From contig OY759221.1 of the NCBI GenBank assembly GCA_963662175.1, forward strand, positions 26,833,027 to 26,897,026: a stretch of 64,000 bases of DNA, read 5' to 3'. Origin of the DNA: Aradus depressus. Lineage: Eukaryota; Arthropoda; Insecta; Hemiptera; Aradidae. The notes under the pieces are model-generated. The model saw only the letters and a program-made list of their open reading frames with translations. It was not told the DNA's origin and searched no databases. Shown here piece by piece: positions 1 through 13,100 of this stretch (position 1 is its first letter; every line of letters begins with the position of its first letter). The translations under genes and the position numbers were made by a program.

Positions 1-137
1 TAGAGTCACCCCGTTCGTTAGATTCAATACATGTTTTAATTCCTTTCTCCTCTCCACACCCGACCTAATTCATTTTTTTTTTTCCGGTTTCCATACAGTA
101 GTATCCCTACTGGAAGGGAATATATTTAACTGCATGC

Positions 138-426
138 GCCATATGTATATTACAAGCTTTAACATAACTTAATTTTGAATTTTACATACAATAATTTAGA
201 TAGACAATAAAGTTATAGTTCATCGAAATTAATCTTTTGAACAAAGTTTAAAAATTCTTTATAAAAACGTATATATATATATGTCCTACTACAGCCATAT
301 GTATATTACAAGCTTTAACATAACTTAATTTTGAATTTTACATACAATAATTTAGATAGACAATAAAGTTATAGTTCATCGAAATTAATCTTTTGAACAA
401 AGTTTAAAAATTCTTTATAAAAACGT
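138..426. repeat. exact 133-bp tandem duplication of a LINE 3' end
   Basis: 138-270 and 294-426 are identical over 133 bases (GCCATATGTATATTACAAGC ... AAAACGT), separated by a 23-base TA-rich spacer. The second copy includes the stop end of the LINE reading frame at 369, so the first copy duplicates coding end plus 3' UTR. Confidence 0.9.
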
Positions 427-875
427 CGCACTAAAATAATTGTTGACAAAGGCCAACTTTCATCATTGACCACCACAAATCTCACTAGGAAACTTCTTAG
501 ACCCTCCAGTAGTTCACAGGTGTAGATTAAATGATGGACTGTCTGCTGCTGGGTGCCGCAGAGGCAGAGAGGCGAATCGAGGGTCTTGAACCTGTGGAGG
601 TAGTGCCTCATCTTGCCGTGTCCACTCAGGAGCATGGTCATTTTGGCTGGGAACGGTTAGTCGTTCTTCATCGCCAACCTGTCCTCTACAGTCGGAAAGA
701 AGCTCCTTGTAACCGTACCTAATTCATTATCCCGATGAAAAATTATATTCACCAGTAAGTTATGTATTGGCAATTTCTCAAAACTATTTGCTTTGGGTCC
801 CAATGTAAATTGTTCATCTAACGCGAGCGCTTTTGTGCGGCTTGCCAAAAAAAGCTGGAGGTAGTGTGTAGTCAA
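369..875 (-). pseudogene. non-LTR retrotransposon C-terminal fragment (I/R1-like pol end), frameshifted
   Basis: Two minus-strand frames join across a break near 650: first ELGTVTRSFFPTVEDRLAMK, then LSGHGKMRHYLHRFKTLDSP with CLCGTQQQTVHHLIYTC. The C-x-C...H...C tail after a GHG...YLHRF block is typical of the end of pol in RNase H-bearing LINEs. Upstream RT is missing. A relic; exact clade not fixed. Confidence 0.65.
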
Positions 876-889
876 AATTCACTGATCTT

Positions 890-1125
890 GTGGACATGAG
901 TCCTAAATTGTGCCTACCGATTTAATTGGGGCCTGGCTCTTCAAGGAATACCTGACATCGCCCAGGTTCGGGGTCCATTGATTAACGTCCCATCCGAAGG
1001 ACAATGTGCTCAACTTTTTTACCTTCCAATTAGCCTCGGTGGGGATCAAACTCACGATCATTTGAACAGTGTACAAGCACGTTACCTGTGGCCCAAGCAC
1101 GGCTGGGTAAGTTCTCAACTGCTGA
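890..1125 (-). mobile_element. tRNA-derived SINE (family 1), degenerate copy
   Basis: Carries the family's diagnostic pieces in order: GGACATGAGTCCTAAATT, TACCTGACATCGCCCAGG, ACGTCCCATCCGAAGGAC, then a decayed tRNA-like head. Clearly more diverged than the copies at 19381 and 43420. Confidence 0.6.
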
Positions 1126-1422
1126 CTTAGATCAACACTTCATATAGAATAATCATATCTGCTGCAAATTTTAATGTATAATTTTTTTTGTCTTTATAAT
1201 GTTGGTCGCAACTGTTGCCATGACGCAACAACCAGCTACCAAGAGGACTTCATTGAATGTGGATGACTTGATTGGCGTGAGAGAGGAACGCCACCCAGCG
1301 GTAGCTCCTCAGGGCGAAATTTAAAACAATGAATATTATGGTTATTAACAATGAATGGGGATTTTATGATTTTATTTCAAGAAGTGGGGGATTGTAATTT
1401 GGGATTATATTAAGTCACGGTT

Positions 1423-1737
1423 CTACCTCCTCTTCAATCTCCTGGGAGGATTGTGTGGCAAAGAAAGTGAGTGGATGTATGGATTTGGGTGTGAATGCAA
1501 TTTGTTGTGGAAACATCTGTAAAGTTTCTGAATTGTGTCGTGTACTGTGTTTATCATGATGTCATTGTGAAGTTTTCTGTTACTTACGTATGGTGGACAT
1601 AGTGTAATGAGTCTGAGTATCGACTGGAAAACCTGGTTACGTTTCAGGTTAGATATTTTGACCGAACCGTAGATTTGTGAGCCGTACATCCAGAGTGGCT
1701 TCAGTAGAAAATGTATAATGTATAATGAATGCACCAT
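1423..1737 (-). pseudogene. Jockey-type LINE ORF2 C-terminal fragment
   Basis: 104 residues: LLKPLWMYGSQIYGSVKISN, then VFQSILRLITLCPPYVSNRK and HPNPYIHSL...PPRRLKRR. These align with the last ~105 residues of the intact ORF2 at 10112-12802 ([15 protein letters not shown]..., [23 protein letters not shown]). A 5'-truncated, related but not identical element. Confidence 0.75.
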
Positions 1738-1844
1738 TTGAATAATTCACTTTTTATAAAAACGTAAAGGTAGCTGCTTGCTTTTGATTTCAACTGTCTC
1801 ATATATATCGTAAATATATATATTTTTTATGTTTACTTGAATTC

Positions 1845-2040
1845 TCTAGCTATACGAAGTAGAGGTGAAGTTATGTAATCGATAGAAATTTGATTTTTGA
1901 AGAATCCAGTGTATCATTGATTTTCAGTCAAATCGGCCAAATGGAAGGGTGGGATGGCGGGTAAGTTACATATTTAAATGCAAAAACTCATAAGTACATT
2001 TACTGATGATTCACCGAAGACTTTTTTGTTGTATCGAGGA
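1845..2040 (-). mobile_element. CCCCAGC-TIR repeat family, partial copy
   Basis: Reads AGCTATACGAAGTAGAGG, GTTATGTAATCGATAGAAAT and TTTTCAGTCAAATCGGCC, matching the reverse of the family seen complete at 59402-59850. Both ends eroded. Confidence 0.5.
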
Positions 2041-4980
2041 TTACACCTGAAGGCAGCGAAGAACGCAAGTATTAAAAGAACACTATAGTTCATTGTGTAA
2101 ATTCCAAGAGGGAGATAGGTCCTGAATAATAATAGAAAACATGAATTAATTTTAAACAAAGTTTATCATTTTTATTTAAAAATTTCTTATATATAGAGAT
2201 CTGCTGATAACTCTATGCAGCTGTACATATAATAAAAATGTCAAAATAAAATAACAAGATTTAATGAAAGAAAATAAAATGAAATAATAAGAAAATAACA
2301 ATTGTCAAATTTAACAAATATGCAGATTTACAGAAGAAAAAATAATGTACATACAGAAAGAAATAAAACAATGTAAAATCAATTCAAAGTAAATCTTATT
2401 ATAAATACAATAAATAGTTAAATGAAATTTTCTATTTAAATGTCACTGGTCAAAACTTTTTTTTTTTTAAATATCAAATTTGTTTCAACACACCCACCCA
2501 AACCTCAATCGACCAAAAAATATATCACCCTTATGGTTCGATTTTTGACATCAACTGTAAGCGCAGTTACCAAATAACACATTTTTATAATAAAATATTT
2601 CAAAAAAAAAAAAATAATAATAAAAATAAAAATTACTGCATTTAGAAATGCTAAACTAAATCTAAAATTGTATTTTTATTATATATTTATTTTTTTATTT
2701 TTAAATATTTTTTATCTTTTTTTTTTCCTTTTTTACAAATATAAATCTAATTTAAGGAAGTCATATAATAAAATTGATACTGTATAAATTTACAGTGTTT
2801 GGAAAAAGAGGCACAGTGGGTATTTTTATATATATATATTTTTTTCTATATACGTTTATATATATAACATTATTCAGATGAATGCAGATAAGCAGCAATA
2901 CAATTAAAAATTATGGAAAAAAAAAATTCAATCAAATCATCGTCACTTTGGAACACCATATTAATATAGACAAATATATTTACAGAAAAAAAATATATAT
3001 ATTTAAATGATTTTATTCTGGGTTGGATATACACATAACTTATAAGATTCTTGGATTTGATAACTTTTCCCCTCTTTGACGTTATTACGCAACTAAAACG
3101 GTAACCATAAATCTTAATAAACGACATAAACTTTTAAAATGAAAAAAATAAAACAAATTATTATTATTATTGATAAAATAGAACACGAACTAATATTTAT
3201 ACACTACATTTCGGACAGAAAAAAAACATATATATAATAATATTAATACAAATTAGGGATATAATATATAGGTATATGTATATATATACAAATAAAAACT
3301 AAATAAACTTATTTATACGTCCAGATCATGAACTAAACTGTAAAAAATACATTTCTACAGAGCTGTAAATAAAATTAGCTACTTTTTTTAAGTTATTTTC
3401 TCATTTCATTTTTTTTTTTTCAAAAAATTTCATTTTCTGCTTTTCTACATTTTACATAATTATTACATTATTTTCTCTTATTTATTACAACCTTTGGGGC
3501 ACTATTACCGTATGTATACATATATACTTGTTTTTTTTTTAACGAAAATTCATAAAATACCAAAATAATAATATGCACAATTATATATTTATTTTTACTT
3601 AAAACAAAAAACAAAATAGGAATACTACTACATTTACAAAATATCCAAAAAATATATATACGTAAATCTGAAAATGATTAATAATTACATAAAATAAAAT
3701 TGTTCTGAAATAAAGACTAGACAGCGCCTTATTTACAGGAAAACTCGGTGAGCTTATGGGATCTTTTAATAAATTAAACGTGTATTTTTTTTAAATAATT
3801 CTTAAATATATACTTAACTATAAACTCTTTTATTTATTTTTAGATACCTTTTATTAAATTTAGTTGTATTAAAAATTATGAATACGTTATTTTAGATGAA
3901 AACGATGAAAAAAAAAAAAAAAAAAAAAGTGAAAAGTGATTTTGATACACGTTCTGGTATGTTCATATATATATATTTTTGTACTGTAAACTTTTATTGA
4001 TATTTTATGAAGCAATTTAGTATATATATACTTTTCCCTTTATATATAGTTAATAGGCACTATGTATTCACTTAGGATGACAATAAAATCACTATGTGGT
4101 GTAAATAAACACTTACAGAAGGTATGGGAGTTCTGATGATTATTCCATATAATGTATGCAACATTTTTTTGAGTGTAGGCAATTATAATTTTTAAAAAAT
4201 AAAAGAACTCTGCAAAGTAGACTTTTGACAATAGCTCTACTCTGGGGTTAGTTACAATTTTTGATAATATACATGGCTATTACAAAAGTCGTCATAAAAG
4301 ACCCACAGTGAAACAGTTGCTGCAAGTTCTACTTTAAACGTAACTCACACTAGAGTAACCTAAAGATGTAACCTATAACCTGATATAAACTACAGTAAGC
4401 CATCATGTACCACGGGGTAGTGAGACCTGCCTAATAACTGTCAATGGAAATAGCTAAATAAAGCTGCGCATATTCCAATTCCCAAGCTGAGTTTATGTTA
4501 GGAATAAAAACAATGCATAAATAGAAAAACATTCATTTTCTCGATTTATATTGGAAGGGTTTTACTAAAAAATATATGTTCAATTTATTGTTATTGATTT
4601 ATTAATATATATATGTATTTTTTTTTTGAATCTTACGATACAAAGTCAGATTTTTGTTTATTTTTTATAAATTAAAATTAAAGGTTCATTTTTTGAAAAT
4701 TGTTGTTAGAAACAACCAAGAAAACACGCAACACAGAACTACGGCAAAATATTTAATTATTCAAAATCTCATGGAAAATTTTGAGAATATTTGGGTTGTT
4801 CAGTGTAAATAGAAAAAAAAAAAAAAAAACATATTTTGTTCGAACAGTGCAAATAAGAACTTTATGCTAAGTTGAGAAAGGCGGACATATACTGGAAACT
4901 TATAATTATTGAATAATGTCAAAATACATTTCTGTCGATATATTGGAAAGCTAATAAAATAAATATAAACAAAGAACTTT

Positions 4981-5119
4981 AACTTTTAGAGTGTATAATT
5001 CCTCAAGAATAAATACATATAGTGAACTGGCTTCGGCTTACGCCAGCGTCAGCATAAAGTTCGAAACTCACTTTACACTTTATGTATATTTTTTTGTGGA
5101 CTTAGACAATATAAAAGTT
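4981..5119. repeat. fold-back repeat, type B
   Basis: The ends AACTTTTAGAGTGTATAATT and GACTTAGACAATATAAAAGT are imperfect inverted repeats of about 30 bases. Between them, on the minus strand, is CTGACGCTGGCGTAAGCC followed by GAAGCC, the same core as the type A repeats. Confidence 0.55.
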
Positions 5120-5144
5120 ACACAAGTTATTTGTTCTTATGTAT

Positions 5145-5280
5145 AAATAAATAAAACAAATTATTGAAATATTGTCTATTCTATAAAAATATTATTTTTG
5201 ATCGATTTTAGCATTACACCATCGTCAGGTTTAGCTTTAAACTAAGTCAATTTGCTGAGTACCATTCTTATACATGAGGT
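5145..5280 (-). repeat. hairpin repeat, type A (hammerhead-like core)
   Basis: On the minus strand: GACTTAGTTTAAAGCTAAAC, CCTGACGATGGTGTAATGC and AATAGACAATATTTC. Same order as the copy at 14864-15009 but older (the GAAA after the core is lost). Confidence 0.6.
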
Positions 5281-5444
5281 AAGGGATTGGAGTCCCAATT
5301 AGGATATCTTCGTGGCTTAACAGTTAGGATATGCTTGTGCTTGGTCTAAAATATTTTCTTCCCTTTTCAATAACAATGGTAAAACTTAATTATTAAATTC
5401 AAACAAGAAAAACTGATGAAATGATGTGTGTGTGTATGCGTTGA

Positions 5445-5560
5445 AATGTGTATCGCACACAGCTAACTGATTTTAGTTATAAACTAAATCTGATGATGTT
5501 GTATAATGTCGAAGTATTCGTATAAAATCTTTGTGCAATAGACAATATTACAGAAAGTTG
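5445..5560 (+). repeat. hairpin repeat, type A (hammerhead-like core), opposite orientation
   Basis: Plus strand: TTTAGTTATAAACTAAA forms a perfect 7-bp hairpin, then CTGATGATGTTGTATAATGTC, then CAATAGACAATATTAC. Inverted relative to the copy at 5145-5280, about 165 bases away. Confidence 0.55.
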
Positions 5561-7216
5561 TTATTTATTTAGTATATAATATAATAAGGTTTATAGTTAA
5601 AAAATCACGAGATATCTCGAAAACAAATAATTATTGTTTTATTCTGAGTGGAATTTACATAAAAAAAGTTCTATAAAAATTAAATTTCCAACAAAATTTT
5701 TGATTTTTTAAAATGTACACTGATTAGCTTCTGAACAACCCATCTACATCAGAAATGAACAATTAAATAATAACAAAATAAAGAAATGAAATAAGATTAT
5801 TCTTGTTCGTACTGATACGAAGACGTACAAAAACACATCTTACTTTTATTTCTTATAATTACATGTTGATACTTAACATTTTTTTGCAGAGATACTGTGG
5901 AAACACCTTCTAAAAATGAAGGAAAACGTAATTTTGAATTGTACGCATGAAAAAGTTTCTTTGTATTCTTACGTTTGTATGATGAAGAGGAGCGTTTGTA
6001 TAAGTATAGTTCATGTACGGTATGTAAGTGTTTATTTTAGGCACTAGGAAGAATGCGATAAAATAAGCAATCAGATGAGTATATATTTGTTATGGGTAAA
6101 GTGTAAACTTGGCTAGAGAAATAATTATACCTCTTTGTAAAATACTTGAAGGGTAGGATAATGTATAGGCTATTGTATAGTCAACTAGTAATCAGAATTA
6201 GATATTATGGTAATTAATACTCTAAACACAGTTACAGATGTTCGCTGGTAAACAAATCAATCAGTTTTACATGATAGCTGAAATGCTAGCTAATTTGTGA
6301 ACTGTACAGAAATATTTGGTTAAAATATAAACTATTTCTCAAATAATGGATTAATCTTCTCGTAAGACTGACATCTTAATCTTACCAGAAAACATAGATC
6401 GATACAATGAAACCGTTTGAAAATAATACTAGAAATAAAACTTGTTAGAAAATTTCTTAACACAAACACGACTACCCAAAATACAACACACATACGCAAC
6501 TAACTCAAGCACAACACACACAGCTAATCGGATTGACTGAGAAAAATTTTCAAAAGATTAGTCATTTTAATTTGTGTGCAAAGTATATATATATATATAT
6601 ATATATATCGAACAATATGAAAAAAATGAAGGTAATTAATTTTATTTATTTATTAATTTTATTTATCTTTTTGCAAATTTGATTCTACATCTGGTGGTCA
6701 TTGAAGGAAAATATAACTGAAAATAAATTAGAAAATTATATTGCGCAATTAAGATGTAACAAGATGCAAATTGAAACTGATCGCAGAAAACGTCGCAATA
6801 AACTAAACATCGATGAGTAACAACTGCCCGACATTTAAAATGTACAAATAACTGAAACATAAAAAATGTTCTACGTCTAGATTAGACAGATATTTTATCA
6901 ACATTCTCTTCCAGTAATACTCACGTCTGGAGAATGGACACTGCAACTATGCAGAACAGCGAACAGCTGTAGTGTGTCTAACTCTAATAACTAGTTGAAA
7001 ACAATAGATTTACCAGAGTAAACATCTAATATGTAAGAATAAAGAATTTTTACTATAAAAACCGTCCAAATAGACTCGCTGGATAGTTCATACCTTAACC
7101 AAGATTACACTTCAACACTGACATATGAATGCATCGTTTATAGTTATATGTGAATATATATGTACGTATATATAACGTGAAAAATTATATTTGATATACT
7201 AATATTAAAAATTACA

Positions 7217-7257
7217 TTTATTAACAACTTCTTTTTGTAAGAAGAGCTTTGTTTATT
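7217..7257 (-). promoter_or_regulatory. candidate polyadenylation signals for the trr-like gene
   Basis: Two AATAAA hexamers on the minus strand (7252-7257 and 7217-7222) lie 200-240 bases past the stop codon. In such A+T-rich DNA the hexamer is common by chance, so this only marks the first plausible 3' ends. Confidence 0.25.
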
Positions 7258-7455
7258 TATATATGTATAATATAACAGTTATCATATCACAATTGATATT
7301 TTGTACAAATGTCTGTTTACATTCTCTTTACAATTTATAGACATTATTACACAGTGCGAAATGCGACTCTATACATGTTATCCCCATATAATAGTATAAT
7401 GTACATATATGTATAATATATATCTGCTATGTATAAAAAAAAGTTACTCTAGTAA

Positions 7456-7548
7456 TTAATTCATCCACTTGCGACAGTTGGCCGCACCACACATACATGG
7501 TATTTTGTGTTGGTCGTCTTCAATATCAAACTTGTAGTCATAGGCAAG
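7456..7548 (-). CDS. trr: trr-like gene, last coding exon (SET end, post-SET, stop)
   Basis: Residues 2809-2838: [15 protein letters not shown] supplies the active-site YDY, and [14 protein letters not shown] is the post-SET with its three zinc-binding Cys, ending in TAA. Acceptor TTTCAG/CTTG. The C-terminus is nearly identical to animal KMT2C/D proteins. Confidence 0.97.
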   Translation of the reverse strand, partial: LAYDYKFDIEDDQHKIPCMCGAANCRKWMN

Positions 7549-9427
7549 CTGAAACAATTTCCAAGATAATAATAAATACAATATTTATTGTATTATTGAT
7601 AATGATTATTGTAAATAATGGAGGGGTGCTTTGGAAGGAGAGAAGCAAGTTCTGTCAGTCCTGTTTTACATAACGCTGGTACTTGCCTATAAGACTTCAT
7701 CGTAAACTTTAAAAGAACGGGGTCATTAACAATTGATTGGGGAGCTTGTAGCCCGGATATTAATATTTTAAGACTTCAAAAGAAAGCACTAAGGGTAATA
7801 AACAATATTTATTAAAGTATGGATGTCGTAGATAACTAGGTAACACCATTATAAGAGTCATGGCTAATATGCATCAACAGTACAATATTAACAGTGGCTT
7901 GAAGATGATGTCTTCACATCGGAAGCGCTCGCGCACAGAACTCGACCAGCAGCCAGAGACGAGGGTTTTCGCCGTAAGATATGACAACAGTGAAACAATT
8001 AACTTTTTCAACTGATTTTGCGAAATTTCATTAACGTAATTTTTGATAGTTTTCAAGATGTCGGAGGCAACAGACGAACATTGTAGTGTAATAGTAACAT
8101 AGTATTCGACCTGTGAAACCCTAAAAAAACGACATTACTTATGGGACAACTTAATAATATTTATAGGTGAACAAAAGATAGATTAGTTAGAAGAATTGGT
8201 TCATTTCAAGAAGAGAGGTGACATGAACTTTCGGTTCCAGTGAAAACAAGGGGACAACATGAATGGGAGGGACCTTTAGAGGGGAGGTGTGCGGCCCTCC
8301 CGCCTCACATCTGTCAACTTGAAATTAACCAATCATAAAATAAAATTAATAAGAAAATGAAAGTTACCTCTTCGCCTCTAGATATCCTCTGTTTAGTGAA
8401 AATAATGATTCTTAGGTCTCGTTCGACTTCGACAGTTTCTGCGACACAGTTAGGGTTACAGGAGTGGTTGATGTACCTTGCGAGGCCACCACAGAGAGTG
8501 GCGTCCACTACACGCTCCTCGTCCAGCCGGAACATGTAGATACCACGATTCTGAAGCATATCACACAAAACACTTATTTCCAACAGAATGTATATAATAT
8601 ATATATATAAACTATCGTTATGGCGCATCCTCCCGGTCTAGTCACTACTCAATTATTCCCTTCCTCATTTGATGTAAACATTTCATAATCATAAGTTCAA
8701 TGTATCACCGAAGGGAAGAGTTCAATAATAGACTACGATATAATTTTGAACATATATTGATTATTTGGAAGTTTAGCACATTCTTCATAAATATTCAGAT
8801 CGGATTCCACCCAACTGATGATATTCAACACTTTTGAAAAAATCTCAGTTTTCCAATCAATCAAACTCCTCTATACATAAAGGCTTAAGACCTTTACCAC
8901 TACAACTTTTTAAATATAGCATTAAGTTTTTATGAAAATTAAAAACAATAATTGTCTTTTCCTCCTACTAATCAAATAGGAGAAAAAGGTGTCCCGGTTC
9001 CCTCTGTACAAATTAGTTTTGACTTATGAATGTTTTACTAGGCTTTGTACAACGTTTAATGTAACATTTACAGAAAGTATGTTCATAATTTTTTGAAGTG
9101 TAACTTCGTTACTTAGTTATAGCAGGACGTTTTGAGGTAGATGCAGCGTTTTACCCCTCCAAAAAACAAACGAGAAATTGTAACCTTCTTGTCGCCCACT
9201 GAGCAGACAGCGCATATTTGTGCGCACCTTTCATTTTTGATGCTTTAATACAACACGTGTATTTCTTATCAGTTTGTTTGAATTAATGCAGTTTTTTTTG
9301 ACTGTGCAACGCTTTAAATTTACTTATTGTGTATCAACTTCTAAGTTGAGGAACGCGGACATATTGTGGAAACTTGTAATAAATGAATAAAACAAACTTA
9401 TTTTTGAAATATTGTCTATTCCACTAA

Positions 9428-9468
<41 letters not shown>

Positions 9469-10072
9469 ACTACCGGTTTCGGCTTTATACCATCGTCAGG
9501 TCTAGTTGTGAACTAAGTCAGTTTGCAGAGAGCGACCCTTCAAATACATCCCAAAAAGCAGGCTACTTAATAGCTTAGAGCAATTAGAAATAAATAAAGC
9601 TACCAAAAGGAACATTTGCATGAATGACCAAATTTATTTCAACTATTCCCCTTTGTTAACACCCTGATCCAGTTCTGTTTCCACATACTATATGTTTGTA
9701 TTATCTGTTATTAATATGTGGTTCCACATATATATTTAATGTTATCTAAATCTTAATATTATTATTAATTTTATTTCTATTTTTATTTTTTTATTATTTA
9801 TTTGTATTTGTACTTATTTATTTGTTGTTTTGCCACGATTAGTCTAGTAATATTGTTTTATGTAAATTTAGAACTAGGTTTTTTTTTTTTTTTTTTTTTT
9901 TAATTATTGTAAACTTTATTATTCTATACATGAATATTATAGTTGGGCTGTCTATAACAATAATACCTAGGCCAATGGCCTAATTAACATGAGATATGAA
10001 CTCAGGTACAATTCAATAATTGCCCTAAACAAGTAACTTTAAACTAGATAAAATGAACATAATATAGGAAAG

Positions 10073-10103
<31 letters not shown>

Positions 10104-13100
10104 TCTTTTGATCAATTGATGAGAAGAAAATCATGCGGTCGCTTCTTTTTAAGTCTGCGTTCCAGTGGTAAAGGTGGTGGGTGTTCAGCAATTTCCCGGA
10201 CCAGTGGATTTGGGTGGTTGGCCATTGTTGTCTGCATTCGGATGTAGGATTCTTTGAGGACCTCCGCTACTTCCGGTATTTCAAGATCAGCATGTAGAAC
10301 TGTGTTGCGAACATACCACGGTGCATCGGTGATGAGTCTCATGACGCGATTTTGAGTGGTTTGTATCCTGGTTATGTGGCTTTTAGCAGCTGAACCCCAT
10401 AGGCCACAAGCGTACTGCCAGATCGGACGTATCAGCACCAAATATAGCAGTCTTTTTACTGATAAAGCAAGGGGTGAGCGGTGGTCGAGGAGACACTTCA
10501 AGTTTGTTATTCGTCCGCGAGTCTTCGCTACTAGGTGCTGGACATGATGGGACCATGTTAGCTTCGCGTCAAATATTAGTCCTAGGTATCTTACTCGTTC
10601 TGCACAAGGGATTTGCATGTCATTAAGAAAGATGGTTGGATTTGGTATATTTTTTTTATATGTGAAAGTTACCACTGTTGACTTAGTGGAGTTCATTTTT
10701 ATGCGCCATTTGCAACACCATAAGTTGACTGCGTTCAGGAATTGTTGTAGATAATGTTTGGCATCTTCATAAGTCAGGGCTCTGCTAAGGGCAGCAACAT
10801 CATCTGCGAATTGTGCTACAGTCACATTTTCTGAGGTAGGAAAGTCACTTGCATGAATTAGATAAAGAAAGGGCCCCAGAACACTACCCTGCGGCACTCC
10901 TGCTGATATCGCTTTAGATGTTGAGCTTATGTTACCATATTTTACGGAAAATGTACGGCAATACAAGTATGATTTTATAATTCTGTAGTAGGTGTCCGGT
11001 AGATGGGGTTTTAGCTTGCAGAGTAGTCCAGGGTGCCAAACCTTGTCAAAGGCTTTTTCCGTATCCAGGAAGAGCCCAAAGCATACTTGTTTTTCCTCGT
11101 ATGTGTTTAATATTTCATTTACTATTCGATGAAGTTGCTGCGGACATGAGTGCGACTGTCTAAATCCTAGCTGTGTATCAGGCACGAGAGGAGAAAGGAA
11201 CATTAATAGTTTTGGTAACAGCAAGCGTTCAAATATTTTAGCAAACAGGGGAAGTAAACTTATGGGTCTATAACTAGTTGGATCACTGGCCATCTTATTA
11301 GGTTTTTTCACCATGACGATTTTAGCATGTTTCCACTGATTCGGGATGTGGGTCGTCCGTAGAATAGCATTGAATATCTGGGTGAGATATACTATAGCTT
11401 TTCGTGGCAGTGCTTTTAGTAATGGCTGGACAATCTGATCATGACCTGGCGCCTTCTTTGTCGGTGAACGATTTATGGCGTTAGTCACCTGACCCGGAGT
11501 GAAGTAGTCTGAAAACAGGCTGAGTTGTAGGGGCTCATCCAGTCGCTTATATACATTTTGTGTGGATACCAAATCACTTTCATCGTGTGGGGTAAATTGC
11601 TGAACAAGTATGTTAGCAAACAGGTCACATTTCTCCTGAGACGAAGCATACCATTCAGGTCCCACCTTTAAAGGAGGAATATTAATTGGCACTTTCATGA
11701 TAGTTTTTGTTTTCATCCAGAGAGAGCCATCTGTGGCGCTAAGAGCATTGATGCTGCTTCGGGTCGACACATTCTTCTCCTCTTTCAGAGCTCGAGTTAA
11801 ATCCCTGGTTGCCCTGTTGAATCTCTGCTTGTCTGTTGGATGCCTCGTTCTCATCCACTCTGCGCGAGCTGAGTGTTTTACAGTTAGAAGTTGTTGAATA
11901 ATCAGAGTAGGTTTATACGGTGATTTAGGGCCCAGTGGATTGGATGAAGATGCTTCGCTGGCTGCAGTTTGAATTATCTTGGTGATTTGAGCCACCGCAG
12001 CATCTACATCGGCTGGGGTTTTCAGAGGTACTTTTAAATCCACGCTCTGATTGATGACTTTATTGTACAACTTCCAATTGAACGGGTGCCTGATTAAGCC
12101 TGCGTTGTGTTGTAAAGAACCATCGAAGTGAAGAGTAAGAAGTACTGGCAAATGATCAGAGTTTAGTTCTTTTAATACCTGAGGAGTAGAGGAGATGTGT
12201 TGAACACGCTTCCCAATGAAGAAATCAAGGATGTCAGGGGTACGGACTGTATCAAGTGGATAGTAAGACGGCTCAGAGGGGTGGATCACATCCAGTTGTA
12301 GTGCAGTAACGGTGTTTAGCAGTACTCTCCCTCTGGGGTTGGCTAGTCGGCATCCCCAACGTGGATGCTTGGCGTTGAAATCCCCACCGATTATAAAATC
12401 AGTTTTCATTTCATGTATAATACCCCAAAAATCCGATTGAGATAGTCTGTTTTCAGGAGCAGAATAAAATGAGCCTATTTGTAATTTTTTGTTAGTATGA
12501 TGGAGTTCTACTCGAGTTATCTGAAACTTGTCTTCTTTTATAAGTGGAAGCTCATCGTGACCTATCGAATGTTTTATTAGTAACGCTGATCCTCCTTTGC
12601 GACGACCGCTGGGGTGGTCTGATCTGTATGATTTGTAGCCTGATATATAGAAATTTAAATTATGGGACAATTTAGTTTCAGTGATGAGTATTATGTCAAC
12701 GTTATATCTTCTTAGAAATAACTCCAGTATACTATGTTTATTGTTCAGCCCTTGAGCATTCCAAGTGCAAACTGTTAGGGTTTTGTTGTTGGGGAGAGTC
12801 ATGGTTTTTTTGCTATTAACATTGGTAAGATTTGGGCTAATGTTTGCACTAAGGGGTGCAGTAAGGACAACAGAGAATCAATTTTTTTCATGAGGTTATC
12901 TATATTTGACCCGGGACTCGCTGCTGCTTCGGCATATGATTTGCTAATTGTAGGAGCGGTGTGTTTAGCAGTAAGGTTGTTGCGGCCATTATCTGCACGT
13001 TGTGGGACTTCTTCGTGTTGTTGATTTTGCCTCTGAAATGTGGAAGTGTAAGGTTTGGTACTTAGCTGTAGTTTTTTATGCAGAGGGCATCCCTTGTAAT

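Larger units (their letters stand above)
2050..7216. other. A+T-rich 3' flank, no gene seen
   Basis: About 5 kb with very low GC, homopolymer A/T runs (for example near 3909) and short (TA)n tracts. No open frame here resembles a protein. It may hold a long 3' UTR of the trr-like gene. Only the fold-back repeats near 4981-5560 are recognisable. Confidence 0.5.

Noticed and set aside
8357..8539. Plus-strand 60-codon ORF over the SET exon
   Set aside because: It is the antisense shadow of exon 35, whose minus-strand frame carries the SET signature.
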